DNA of 64,000 bases, from contig JANVCC010000018.1 in assembly GCA_025345505.1 (NCBI GenBank), forward strand, positions 34,062,040-34,126,039. The letters are read 5' to 3'. Of this stretch, positions 12,404 through 24,560 are shown piece by piece. The notes beneath the pieces were generated by a model, which was given only the letters and a program-made list of their open reading frames with translations, was not told the origin of the DNA and did no database searches. Numbering within the stretch: position 1 is the first letter of the stretch; each line of letters opens with the position of its first letter. The translations under genes were made by a program, and so were the position numbers. Origin of the DNA: Todiramphus chloris collaris. Its lineage: Eukaryota > Chordata > Aves > Coraciiformes > Alcedinidae.

Positions 12404-13417
12404 AAAATTGCTGTAAGTCAATTTTACATAGTGAAGGCAGAGAACTATTTACTGCGGCATTTCCCAACTTCTGTAAAATTATTATTCCTCAATCTTGCCA
12501 ATTTATCATTTTAAAGAGGAAACTTATTATTGATAGATAACAAATATTTCATTCCAATGACTCTGTTGTACGTTACCACCTCTATCTTTTTGCTTTTTGA
12601 AGAGTAGCCTAATTCATCCAGCTGGTAAGATAAACCAGTAGTAAAGGCTATAACTGCAACTATTTCTTAATACTCTTAAACCCATATCTTACTGCTTTTA
12701 GCAAAGTTTTAATCAGTTCTGTTCAGGAATTTTTCAGATATTTTTTTTGACTGAAGGACACATAGCTTTAATACTTTTTTTGGTTAAAAAGAAAGGATTC
12801 TGTCACTTTAAAGCACACTAATTCAATATAGTTTAGTTGAAAAGTATCTCTTGATTCAAAAGAACATTCTTGGCATTAATTCAAAGCAACAGCAGTTAAA
12901 AATAAAATATTGAAACAGTATTCTTATTGAAATTATTTGGAAAAACCAGATTGTTTTCATTATGGTGTTCAGATTTTTATTGTTGTTTGCAACAGGATTT
13001 TTTTTTTTTTTAATTTAAAAAATCTTCACAGTGGCAGATACAATTTCTGTTCTTTTGATATTTGTTATATATGGTATCACAGAGAAAATTTTGGTCTTGT
13101 AACTACACAGCTGCATTTGTATCCATTTTATTCTACACCATGACAATGAATACTAATTCATAATCATTTGCCTTACATTTATCCTGGTTTACTGCACAAC
13201 ACTAATTTAATACTTTAATAATAGAATAAATTGTACACTACTACTCCAGTTTTAAATGTCTATTTCATTAACATTTTACAAATTTTATTTTCTGCATAAG
13301 ATCTAACATATAACACCCTGTTGCTCCAATAAGTAATTTTACAACTTTATTCAGTATTTGGTGATTATTTTAAATTAATTCCAGCACTCATACCCTACAA
13401 CATATTAAATATACCTC
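12404..13417. other. AT-rich spacer between two opposed family A LTRs
   Basis: About 1 kb of very AT-rich DNA (poly-T at 13000-13012) with no coding signal and no retroviral internal sequence that I recognise. The LTRs either side face opposite ways, so this is not the body of a single provirus. Confidence 0.45.
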
Positions 13418-13652
13418 CATTTCCTGCTCTGAGTTAGAATGGAACTAATTCTGTTCAGTGATTTTACTTTTCAATTAATTTCCTTGTAACTAACTTCACT
13501 TGCTGAAGTTAAAAGCATACTTTCACAGTGTCTGCTTCTGGCAGTAATAACACACAAGATTTAGAGTTACTACTAAAGACTAGTATGCAGACTGAGGCCA
13601 CTGCTAAATCTTGTATAACACGTTCGTGATGCAGAAAGTAAAAGGTCTCAAC
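13418..13652 (+). mobile_element. Truncated ERV LTR, family A (plus strand)
   Basis: Forward-oriented 5' portion of the same LTR family as 55494-56293 and 11700-12403. It carries aattctgttcagtgattttact near 13446, gtgtctgcttctggcag near 13529, and the taaatcttgtata...gatgcagaaag block near 13608-13638. Homology stops about where a different LTR family begins at 13653. The rest of this copy is either deleted, displaced beyond the insertion, or lost at the assembly gap. Confidence 0.75.
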
Positions 13653-13704
13653 TGTTTTCTTGGTTTGAAAGACAGGTGTCTGCCAAGGAAGGCGGGAGCC
13701 CCCC
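13653..13704 (-). mobile_element. 3' end of ERV LTR, family B (minus), cut by assembly gap
   Basis: The reverse complement of this 52-bp segment matches the last part of the family B LTR at about 46798-46846 (ggctcccgccttccttggcag, then ctttcaaaccaaga), with only a few differences. It abuts the family A fragment on the left and runs straight into the Ns at 13705. This suggests a family B element inserted in a family A LTR, with most of it missing from the assembly. The sequence after the gap shows no clear family B match. Confidence 0.8.
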
Positions 13705-13714
13705 NNNNNNNNNN
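13705..13714. other. Assembly gap (10 N)
   Basis: Ten consecutive undetermined bases, the only ones in the window. The gap follows a run of C inside an LTR whose intact copy is GC-rich, a usual cause of assembly breaks. The true missing length is unknown and could be hundreds of bases or more. The 139-residue minus-strand open frame spanning it (13509-13928) is an artefact of reading through N. Confidence 0.98.
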
Positions 13715-15129
13715 ACCAAAATGCAATAATACATTTTAAAACAGGAAATAAATAAATAAATTCTCTTTTGAGGGTGTAGGCCCTAAAGGCAGAGCTCATT
13801 GTCTGGCAATGTCCAACAAGAAGTGGGTGGGGAGTCAGTGGACCCCTGACTGTTTGTTCCCAGACACACAACCTCTCACTGGAATGGGCTGACTTGTCTG
13901 TATTGCTTTCGTGCCCCAAGGTCTGCATGTGCCCCAGGTGACCTAATGGCTAAAACTCACAATGAACCCCTGGAGCATTTCAGAACACCTTGCTGGAGTG
14001 CACAGTCTGTCCACCTACTCAACTCCATCTCAGGGTGGGACTCAAGTAAACTTTGTGGTTCTTTCTGCTTTTTTACTCCTCCATCCTTTCTTGTTTAAGG
14101 TAGGATGGGAACCCAGAATAGAACTGCAAGGGAGACAGGAGTTCCTGAACACCCTCATGAGGTCTCTGAGCTGGACAATGAGAGAACAGTTGCTGAGGAC
14201 TGGGGAAACTGAATAAGGACTTGGTCCCTTCGTTCTTTATCATTCATGTGTTGTGCAGTATGTTCATATATCGTATCTTCTCTTAGCACTGAAAGGGGAA
14301 ACAAAAGTGCTTAAAACATCAGAAAGTCCTTTCTCATTATTGATTTAAAAAAGCAGCCATGTTTTCCACAGAAGACAAGTACAATAGGATCTGAGAGTAC
14401 CATAGCTAGAAGATGACACAAAAAAAGGCATAATTTGTGATCATACTTTGGTGACATACTCTCCCTATCATTTGAGTACAACAAGCTACTCTGAGTAAGT
14501 AAACTTTGTGCCAAAGTCATGCACAAAATCACTTGAACTCCATCAGACCCAAGACTGCAGCTGGCAGATCATCTTTGGCTATTTTCAAACTTGCACCTAG
14601 ATCTACTTGTCTTAATTGCAAGTTCCCAATTTACATACCTCTGTGAACAACTGTCACAGCTTTCCTCAATCATTGGTTTGTGCCACAATACCTTTGACAA
14701 ATAAGAGAAACCTTTCCCTTTTTCTTTGTTATATGCATAAAAGAGAAAATAGGATATGTGTTTGTCCTTCATCCACCCTGACCACTTTTTTTCACTACTC
14801 AATGGTACATTAGATTCAAAATGCCAGATTGTTCTGGGCTTAGACCTCCATCAACTTTTGCCACAGTACTGGTATTCCTGTACAAGCTGTAATGTGTAGA
14901 GGCTCTGTGGAAGAAGGATGTTACCAGAAATTTTTCTTATACTGTCAGTAACCACATTTATAAATTTATGTCATTTGGTTACTGTTTTGCTAACAGCAAT
15001 TCTCCATCCATAAAAATGGTTTCCTGAAGAGCCCTGATTCAGCTTTTCTAGTGTGAACATTTTTTTACTTCTTTAAAAAGCTTTCAGATGCTTCAGGAAA
15101 GTCAAAAAGCACTCAATGTAACTACCCTC

Positions 15130-15300
15130 TTCCTTTTAAAAAGTATTTGTGGTGGACTAATATATTGCCTCAAACATGCTAATTACATCTGATAATGTCT
15201 GGGTATTGCATTACGGGACAGGTGCTGTAAACAAAACAGCAGCACTCTACTTGTTGTATTCCATCACATTAATGAAAGTAATAAATCAATGACATGTTCC
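15130..15300. promoter_or_regulatory. Possible conserved noncoding element (speculative)
   Basis: A non-repetitive block with clustered homeodomain-like and forkhead-like words (ctaattacatc, gtaaacaaaac, cacattaatgaaa) and a retained CpG in attacggga. This is composition-based pattern reading only; no conservation could be tested. Confidence 0.2.
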
Positions 15301-16909
15301 AAACCTTGACTTGTCCCAGAAAAGAGAAACACTAAAAAATTTAGCATATCTAGCATAGAATTTCTCACAGATGGATAGCTCTTTTTTCACCCTGCAAAGG
15401 TTTAAATTACTCTCAGCATAAGGACAATCCTCCAAGATGCTGAGCATGCAATGGATGTGAATGTACCCTTTTTTGGGGGACTGTATTAACTTCAAAACAG
15501 GTACACTGTTCAGATTAATGGTGTGAAGAGCAGAGGGCTATGGAAGATGATTTTATAGAGATAATACAAAACAAGAAACAATTTCAGAAAGCCAGGTAAG
15601 TCTATTTTCCCTCTTATGGTACAAATACACTGGAGCCAAAAAAAGTAATATGAAAGGACTTTAAAGCATTTCCAGATCACTGTCTGGAGAATGAAGGTAA
15701 AAAAAATTAAGTGTAGGTTTGAAAGATCAAAGACTGAAATTACTTCCATTGGACCTGCACTTCTTTTTGTCTAAAGGGTGAATTTTCAACATTATTCAGT
15801 TAAAGTCATCAATGACACATATCCATGTTATCTATGGGGTGTGTACACCTTAGTCTAAACATACTAAACAGAAGTTTCTCCTCTGACATTCTGGTAGTCT
15901 TCCTTAAGTGCTCTAGAATATATCGACATTCATTTTATAAAGCAATAAGTAATTTCAAACAGCTACTAGTAGTATCCAAACATCATTAAGAGCTAAAGTT
16001 GCCAGCCTGAGAGGGTCCAACATATGACTCACCTAGATTTTTTGTGTCAAATCTGGTCAGCGTGCTAGATGTTAATACCTTCAAGGTGGTGACACATAGA
16101 TAATAAAAGTCTGAAGGCATTATTTTCATGCTGTAGGCTGACATGAAAAGCAACAAGATTAACCAAAGATCCATATTTCATTTGTGAAAAGCTCTGAGCA
16201 TCTCTTATAGTTGTTCTAGTTCTCTGCTCAGGCCTATTTTCACTCCAGTAGACCTTCTGCATCCACCTGCAAGAAGCCTGTTTATGAAGAAGTTATGGAA
16301 ATAAAGTGGTTTCCTTGCTAAGGGTGGGAGAGAAACATCACATCACAGGAAAACCTTCAGCCGGCTCAGCTCTGTTAAACTTTCCCACTAGGTGATAATG
16401 GTACCCCTAACTACTTGTTAGGGATAGTGTTCTGACATTGTGGCAACTGTCCTCCTACACATCTTTAACTCTGAAGAAAAAGAATTTTGAAGTAGGTCAG
16501 CTCACAGCATCAAAGAATAATGTCTAAAGTGAGGTCATTCAGTCTCTGCAAGGGCTTTGATGAATGTACATAACTTACAGGTATGGCAGACACCAGTATT
16601 TGCAATACCCAAATTTCAGTTCCTGTTACAGCAACACTGCAATATTTTCCTAGTATTTAAGACCTCTCTTTATTTTTTTTTTTTTTGTTGTTATTTAGGT
16701 TCTAACAACATGCATAATATAAACAAAAAAGCAAAGACAGAATTTGCCTTGCTTGTAATTTTTCTTCATAGTTCATACAGAGAAGTTCCTGCAGCATGTT
16801 TTTTGCCTAGATTTTTATTTTAATAATATCTTATATGTTACATCCTTTGACATCATGGAAACATGTGTAAACATTTACTGAGGTACTATTCCATCTGTCC
16901 TGCCTTGTA

Positions 16910-17200
16910 CAAAGTTATTCCATAAACATCTCAGCTTGATGAATTTACCGGAAGAGTGGATTTCGGCAAAGTGTTAAACGGAGTTTTTGGTCTAGAAGAT
17001 TTAAATATAATTGCATGTATTTTCCTCATGAAATTGTATTTATATTAATTACTGTGGTTGTTCAGCACCTGAATATATAAATTTAAAGGAATATAGAGTA
17101 AAGAAAGCTCCCCTTGATTACTGTGACACAGTAGCAATTACCAGCTACTGCAATCCATTCTTTGCTATCTTGAAATAACAGGTGACTGAAATTTTTATTT
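16910..17200. promoter_or_regulatory. Possible conserved noncoding element (speculative)
   Basis: Non-repetitive AT-rich block with several CpGs (taccgga, ttcggc, aacgga) and homeodomain-like words (attaatta, caattacc). It has the look of a developmental enhancer, but there is no direct evidence. Confidence 0.2.
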
Positions 17201-17388
17201 TTCCATTTGGTTTTTTTTTAGCTGGCTCCTAAAATGCAGAAGTAAAACCTCTCATCTCTGTTGTTACACAGCCTGGAGAAGTAAATAAGGTGTTTTATTA
17301 AACCTTACCCAACACAAATGCATTATCATTCATGAATTCTATGAATACATATATCAAAATTTCCATCAATTTTGTGACATTTTCAGAA

Positions 17389-17447
17389 CTTTTTTTTTTT
17401 TTGGTTGGTTTGTTTTTTTTGGTTGGGTTTGGTTTTGGTTTTTTTCC
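17389..17447 (+). repeat. T/G-rich low-complexity tract
   Basis: A T run followed by imperfect GGTT and GGTTTT units. Confidence 0.9.
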
Positions 17448-17611
17448 AGAAAAGCTTATTAATATGCCCTGGAGTTATTGCTGTGACCTGATCTTGCTTT
17501 CATGAAGGCAAAGTGAAACATAGGAAAAGACACCATGGCAAAAACAAAGCATAATTGGTTTCTGAATTTTACTTTTAATTTCATTGTTAGAGAAATTTAT
17601 GCACAACACTT

Positions 17612-18238
17612 AGAATCATAGAATCACATAATGGTAGGGGTGGAAGGACTTCTGGAGATCATCAAGTCCAACCCCCATGCCAGCACAGGAACACCCAGGG
17701 CAGGCCACACAGGAACAGATCCAGGCAGGTCTTGAAAGTCTCTAGAGAAGGAGACTCCACAACCTCTCTGGGCAGCCTGTTCCAGTGCTCTGTCACTCTC
17801 ACAGGAAAGAATTTTTTCCTCATGTTGAGGTAATCTTCCTGTGTTTCAGCTTGCGACCTTTACCTCTTGTCCTATCACAGGGCACAACTGAAAAGAAACT
17901 GTCTTTGTTGGACTCTCTCTCTAGTATTTCCCTGTCCCTCTTGAACTGAGGAGACCAGAACTGAACACAATACTCCAGGTATGGTCTCACTAGTGCAGAG
18001 TAGCACATGAGGAGAACCTCCCTCGACCTGCTGGCCACACTCTTCTTTCTGCATCCGAGGAGACCATTGGCCTTCCTGGCCACAAGGGCACATTGCAGTT
18101 CCACGTATAACTTATTGTCCACCAGGACACCAGTGTCCCACTCCAGGGGTCTGCTTTCCAGTGGGTCTACCACTAACCTGTACCGGTACATGGTGTTGTT
18201 CCTCCCCACGTGTAGGTCATTGTCACTTGTCATTGGCA
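17612..18238 (-). mobile_element. CR1 LINE, 5'-truncated and internally deleted
   Basis: The left end carries the CR1 3' tail on the minus strand (agaatcatagaatcaca, the ATTCTATG-type unit). It then reads back through the typical CR1 3' region (aggttgtggagtc, ctgcccagagagg) into the reverse transcriptase C-terminal part, stopping near 18238 where homology ends. This is the usual 5' truncation of a LINE copied by target-primed reverse transcription. Relative to the usual CR1 protein, a central piece between the LEYCVQFW block and the DRTRG block is missing. No poly-A tail or clear target duplication is seen, as expected for CR1. It is the longest recognisable CR1 in the window. Confidence 0.93.
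17640..18230 (-). pseudogene. CR1 ORF2 reverse transcriptase, broken C-terminal fragment
   Basis: Translation on the minus strand gives CR1 reverse transcriptase motifs in order: LHVGRNN (about 18220), DTGVLVDNKL (about 18135), KSVASRSREV (about 18040), YSALVRPYLEYCVQFW (about 18000) and [14 protein letters not shown] (ending about 17830). After LERE a segment of some 40-55 residues normally present in the family is absent. The frame then closes at 17820, while the expected downstream [19 protein letters not shown] text continues in another frame, so a frameshift is present too. The N-terminal endonuclease and the catalytic part of the polymerase are not here. It cannot make an active protein. 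The first 70 or so residues of the surrounding open frame (18240-18440) are unrelated flanking DNA. Confidence 0.9.
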
Positions 18239-20652
18239 GCCACCTGAAAATCTTCCAATCTGATGCCAGTGCTAATCTGTGTAATATACTGCTTTTAGCT
18301 GCTCTTCTGGAGGTGTTCAAAAGACTCCTTAAACAGTGGGCAGAAGGAAAGACAGGAATGAGAAGAAACAAGGTAGGAAAGGCTGTTAAAGAAAGCAGTG
18401 GATGAGGACAGCTATAGAACCTGTACCTTTCAAAAGACATCTGTCAGCCAGACAAAGCTGACAGTGTATCATCTGTTCTTTCGCTCTATGAGTGTCTGAC
18501 CACAGCGTCTCTCAGAGTGAGGATAATAGCACAGTGGTATTAATACAGTGGACTCTGGAGTCCCATGCACAAGAGTGAAACTCATTTGCCTTGGCTTCGT
18601 ATCTTACCAGTATCCAAATCAAATTGTGATCCATTTAGAACAGCCATCTGCTCATTATTTTGTCCACTAATTGACTCTAATTTTAAGCGAAACAATTTTG
18701 GTCAAAGAAGGTCCTCAGTTTCTGTGCCCCTACATCTCCTACTTATAAATGTGATCTCAGCATTGCCACACTTGTGACACATCTAAAAGCCTTTGATTCA
18801 TTCAATAAATTCAATTTTTCTGTATTTGGCAATTTTTTATAAATGTTTTTCTGTACGGGAATGAACCGGATTTCTGTTACTTGGAATAGCTCCTCTGAGC
18901 TGCATGCTAAATTATTCTCCTCCTTTTTGCTTTGTTTGATATGCAAGAGAACTGATCTGCATGAGACACCACTCTGAGATATTTGTGTCTATGAAGCCGA
19001 AGAGTAATTAACTGCCTTCTTCTGTAGACCCTACACTACACCTCTACCTTAGCTTTTCCTTATGAGGGACAATTGAGATTCTCTTTCCAAAATGACAGTC
19101 TCCTTCGGATGGGAGGTTTCCATCACTCTGACTGAGAACAGGACTTCACTGATTAGTAGGACAATGCAGTGGCATTTACACACTGGTCCGGTCTCTTTCT
19201 CCCCCACCTGAAAACTTGTCTGCAGACTGATTTGTATGTTCCAACACATATTGGTAAAGTCAACTCAGTAAAGATAACTTGACTTGTAAACTGAAACAGC
19301 AAAGAGTCTTAATTTACTGGTGTTCTCTTCCAGTGCATTACTACTTTAAAATTATTTTGTTTGTTATTCACATTCAACGCAATAATAGATGGATTTATAA
19401 TACCTGCCTTAGAAATACATGTGGTAATTTTAACACATTTGTAATAATGAACTTCACTTCATAAAAAGCCTCCTTACCTTGGTGGAAGCAACAGAGACAT
19501 TCAAAAACATTCAAAACCAGAACGGTAACCATTTTTCAGAGAGGACAACAGTAGCGCATCCAGACAAATAAAGACAATCCTGGAGTCCAAGCATGAGATG
19601 AGCTCAAAATGAGCAAAGATTTACTGCACATCATACTTCAAGCCATTCTGCTTTCCAATCACTGGGATGGTTCAGACTGCTGACCATCTATCCCAGGCAT
19701 GGTGGGGTGGGTGGAGTAGTCTTTGCGCAACAGACAATACGTGGGTCCATCCAGCCAACTTACAGTGCTCATAGGAAATTTTGCATGGTTTGAGAGTTTA
19801 TCTTCAGAATAGTATCTCTAGAAACAGCAGCAGTGCAGTAACTTTCCCATGGTCTTTCTGCTTCAGTTCACTTTTGGATTATTTGAAGCCAGTTTTGCTC
19901 CAAACAACCGGCATCCAATCCCAGCAAGTAGCACTGTTCTCTCAATACTGAATGATCCTTTAGACTGATTACCAATTTCTTTCTATACTCTTCTTAGTGT
20001 TTGTTTAAATATGTATGTACATTCTCTGCTTTTTAAGATAGTAAGAATAGAGATTCTGTACTTGATCTAAGCTCTCAGTGCTATCTCTGAAAATCTTGTG
20101 AATTTTGCAGATAATCATATCAGGTTAAGCACTGAAATGTGCCACTGATTTCCTGCTGAGCTGCTTTTGTCACTCACCCTGGGCATCTGACCTCTAGGTG
20201 TCCAAGTAGGGGGCTCCACTTAATAACTGGAATGTTGTAAGAAATTACAAAGAGCAATGATGGTTTTGTTAATATACATAGGGCATTTGGCCGGAAGACT
20301 GAATGCTGTGCATTGTTGTACATGCATTTGACCTTCGGGAAGACTTAATGATTTGGAGATCATAAGGAAGGAGACAGACAATGCAAGAGCCAGAAAACTG
20401 TTAAGGGTGTTTCAGAAATTATGGAAGTTCAAATAGGGCATCAGTCATATGGAGGAAAGAGGAAGGGGGATGAGATTGAGGAAGATAAGAAGGAGAGAAG
20501 AGAGGGAAGAAGGGAAGAAGAAATGTTGTCAATGTTTTCAGTGCTTGGTCTTGCTTCTCTTGAAATAACAGAGAAGATTGTGACTGCCCTAAGAATTAAC
20601 AGGAGGAAAACATTTTGTACACTCACCTGCAGGTAATAATATCCCTCTCCTT

Positions 20653-20708
20653 AATAAATAAAATAAAATAAAATAAAATAAAATAAAATAAAATAAAATA
20701 AAATAAAA
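20653..20708 (+). repeat. (AAAAT)n microsatellite
   Basis: About eleven near-perfect TAAAA units. It creates the repetitive FYFIL translation on the minus strand, which is not a protein. Confidence 0.97.
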
Positions 20709-22929
20709 CCAACCCAGATATCTCCCAGGTGGCAGTACTCAGGGGTTTTCTCCTGTACAAATAAGATTTCCTCAAGCACTGCTTTTCTCTCACCTGTAGT
20801 CTGTAGGAGAAAGCAGTGCATAGACTGCAGAGCTGTTGATTCACACTGAGACTGATAATCACAGAACTCTTTTCCCTCAGGTGCTCCATGTCCAGTGCCA
20901 GGTTTCACATGTCTCTAGAGCAAGTCACCACAGTATTACTTTGGGTCCATGCTCTTGCATGGTGGCACAGAGGCCCCAGTGCCAGAACCAAGGAAGCACC
21001 AAAGTCCCCAGGGCACTGAAAGGTGGGCTACTAACCAGAGCACTGCAGTGAAAAAGCACTTATAAAGTGGCACACTTCATAGCGTGCCACAGCCTCTTGT
21101 ATTGCCCATCCTCTTCTACATGGCCTGATACTGCAAGCAACTCCCCTGCATATGCCTTCTCTCAGGAGGATGGTTTGTGTAGCTTCATTTGGGCACCAAG
21201 ACATACTTGTCACTTTGATGGCCAGTCTAAATAAATGAATGTGCCTTCTCTTCATTCCATTCATCTTTTTCTTCTTATTAGAGATAGTATACTGTAGGCA
21301 AAAGCAAAGACTTGCTCTAGTGTACCCCTGGAGTTCAGGTGCAGCGGTCTCAGCTACAAACCCTGGAGTCTTCAGAGTTATCCAAGGCATTAATACTCCA
21401 ACATGTCTCACCTCAGACACACTTTAGGTACCAAATATTCTCAGCTCTATGTAAGGTCACTGTCATTTATTTATTTTAATCTCCAAATACTGCAGTACTC
21501 TCTTTGCTGTATGTCACACTACTGCTCCCTGCTGTCCAAGCCTATTTCAGATCCATAGATCCATTTTACACCACCTATGCATGACATAGAGCATATACTG
21601 ACTGTGGATAACTGGCTGCACAGAAGCAGAGGAGCTGCTGGCAGTCAATGACATGTTTGTCTCACCATGATTAGTTACTGTGAAATGCCCACAGAGATTT
21701 AAAATAATGATTAATTTCAACAAAATGCACAGAGAACTTAAAGACTAATTTTTATTACTAGATAAGTTTACCCAAGAGTTTCTGTACATCCTGCATCTGG
21801 GGACACCTCTACAACATGCAATCAGCTGATGAAACTCCCACAGAAAACATGGTTAATTGTCAAGAACAGGCTAAATAAAAATAGCCAGTAGAAAGTTCTG
21901 TGTAAATATTTGTAGATATTCAATGACAGAGGTGTTAATAGTCTATTCCTCTAACTGCCCCTTTTTGTTTTACCTAGAAGATACTAACGCATTTGCAAAG
22001 TAAAGTACCTTTTAAAAGAAAGAATTATATTGTTGTTGGTGCTTTTTTCTTGATGTGGCATGTTCAAAGACATAATAGTTCCCAAAAGGTTAACATCACT
22101 TCAGAGGAAAAAAAAAAAAAAGCTAGATCCCATCTGTAGAATCCATTTCTTTCCTATTTTATTCAGCACAGGAGCTAAGATGATTAATAAGCGCCAGAAT
22201 TTTTCACTAAGCTTATTAGAAATAAAAATTTTAATAGGTTTGAAATCATCTTCTGAAATACCACATTAAAAGAACAGCTAAGAGCTACTTACTCCCTTTT
22301 CTGGGAACTTTCCCAAAGACTTTTATCGTTCCCATAAAACCCAGAGACCAGACCACACTGTATTGTATGGCAGGGAGGGAAGGGTTAGTGAGTTCACCCT
22401 CACTTCTGCCACATTTGGTGCTTGTTAGAGTCATGATAGCCTCCTCTCTTCTGGCAGATGAGTGTTCACAAGCACACTCATGCTTCACCAGGTAAAGCAA
22501 TCTCGTGTTATGCTGGGACAGATAAGATGGTGCAGAGGATGTGGCAGTGAGGGTACCTATTACCTGTACAAACAAGTAACACAAAGCAGTGCAGACTGTG
22601 TTGGCTCCTTCAATTGGTAAAACCCCATCAAAACCACAAGATCTTTGAGTGAGAAAAAAGTATTATGCTAATCACTTCAATCCTTCTTCACTTACCCATG
22701 CAGGGCTTCACTGTATTACTCAGTATTTTTCAGTCTAATGCACTGAATTAATTCCTTTTAAAAAAAAATAAAATAAAATTGTTCCCGTAAGATTTGAAAT
22801 TCTTACTGAATTTTATCTTTGGGCTCTCTGGGAAACTATTGCTTTCACTGTTCCCTTCTGCTAACTACAATCAGTTTAACAGGGTTTTGCAATGTTGCTG
22901 TCCAGCAAGCTGCAGTTAAAACCACAGGG

Positions 22930-23006
22930 AAAAACAAAACAAAAAAAACCAAACACACAAAAAAAAACAAAACAAAAAAACACAAAAAACAAAACAAAAA
23001 AAAAAA
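22930..23006 (+). repeat. A/C-rich low-complexity tract
   Basis: Imperfect AAAAC, CACA and poly-A units. The lysine/threonine-rich open frames across it are artefacts. Confidence 0.92.
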
Positions 23007-24299
23007 GTACTCTGAGCAGTAGGATTCTTTGTCAAGATAATTTACCTGGGTTCACCAACATATATAAAACCAAGAACTGTAGGGACTGTTAAATACACAC
23101 ACACTACTTAGAAGGTCTATGTGCAGAGTAACATAATCCTTTAGTAGCAGGTATTTAATGCATGGGATTTCATTCTACACAGAGGTTTGGTAGATACAGC
23201 AATTTTTGTTTTCTTTTAGCAGACCTACAAGTGAAAGATCAAACAATCAGACCTGCTAAAGCCAATCAAACTCCCTCTTTCCCTTGCTTCCTCAGAGCTT
23301 TCCACTTCCTGCAGTTTTACAAGCCCCAGTGAAGACAAGCTACTGTGAGAACAATGAGCCATCAAGTTGATATTACTTTGGGATTATTATTATTTTAATG
23401 AAGTAAAAAAGAGTGGTGGATTCAAGCATGAAAAAAGAACCATCAAAATTTGAGCTGAGAACATCCCATCATCTGCCGGTTAGACATATTCACCCATACA
23501 ATGTTCTTCTTTCAGAACAGTTATTAAAAAGGCTACATTCCAAGCCCTCACAAGAGGGCAAACTGCAAATAATGTTGAAGGAGATCAATTTTATCTAAGA
23601 AGTGAATCAAAGACCAGGTATCCGCTCTCAAAAAAGTACCTACAAGCTGACAACACAGAGCTAAGCTGAGAGTAGAGTTAACATTAATAACAATACTGAA
23701 ATTTTCTAAGACAAACAGAAAAACCAGGAAATCATTAGAATCTATAAATGTAAAACTGTGACCCACTCACACATGAATTGAGTAGGAGTTAGATGTCCTT
23801 CTAACAAAGAGCTGTGCCAGCCTAGGAAATTCAGTGTATTGGCATACCTAGAAAGCTGGCCTTGTTCCTCTACTTCTAGTACAAGCCAGTTGTTTAAGTT
23901 GCTAATGCCTCTTTGAAATGCTCAGGCTGTGAAAAAAAAAAAATCCCACAGATTGCCATAATGAAGTGTGGCTATGAGGAACAGCTTTTTAATGGGAGAG
24001 CACAGATGTTTGATGCATAATGGCCAAAGTTTAAATTGAAAAGTGCCATTGTTTGGCCATCATTTAAAATCATGATACCCTAAAGGAGATATTTCAGGAC
24101 ATGCACGCTTGAGGAGCACATAGCTAAGGTAGAGCTAAATTGTTATCTCTGCTCTGACTGAGTGGAAAGAAAATGGTTTTCATGTGCATGGAAAGCAAAA
24201 GATGGAAAATAGTAGTTGGGGTAGGAGAGGAGAGAAGGAGCGAAAAGCAAAGAACTTGGACAGCAGCAGCCTCCCATTGGCATCTGCAGACTAATTTTT

Positions 24300-24560
24300 T
24301 TCCCAAAATCTGGGACTACTGCCGCAGATGGGAAGGCAGTGCCACTGCCCCTGAGCCTGCAAGATGGCAGTGCACTGGCACTGGGACAAGAGAAAGAGGG
24401 AGTGGGATAAGAACTCCTAGAGCTTGTTCCACTTGTCAGAGGTGCCCAAGCCAGCCATGCCATACAGCCACACAGATCGCCCCGAGCAAGCTCTGCTCTG
24501 CCACAATACCACAAGCATCCTGAGCAACATTTAGGCTGCTGCCATAACAGAGCAGAGCTT
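24300..24560. other. GC-richer patch, no recognised content
   Basis: A block of higher GC content with open frames on both strands (minus 24143-24592, 149 codons; plus 24173-24523, 116 codons). Neither shows a domain, and overlapping frames on opposite strands suggest composition rather than coding. It could be an old LTR fragment or an exon of a noncoding RNA; I cannot decide. Confidence 0.3.

Larger units (their letters stand above)
13715..17611. other. Gene-free stretch after the gap
   Basis: No gene recognised. The first 220 bases are less AT-rich than the rest and may be leftover LTR or retroviral sequence, but I cannot match them. Further on there are possible conserved noncoding blocks (15130-15300 and 16910-17200) and a T/G low-complexity tract at 17389-17447. 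Confidence 0.4.

Noticed and set aside
13509..13928. 139-codon minus-strand frame
   Set aside because: It runs through the 10-N gap and through fragments of two LTR families.
20623..20908. Frames with a repeated FYFIL-type motif on the minus strand
   Set aside because: Translation of the (AAAAT)n microsatellite.
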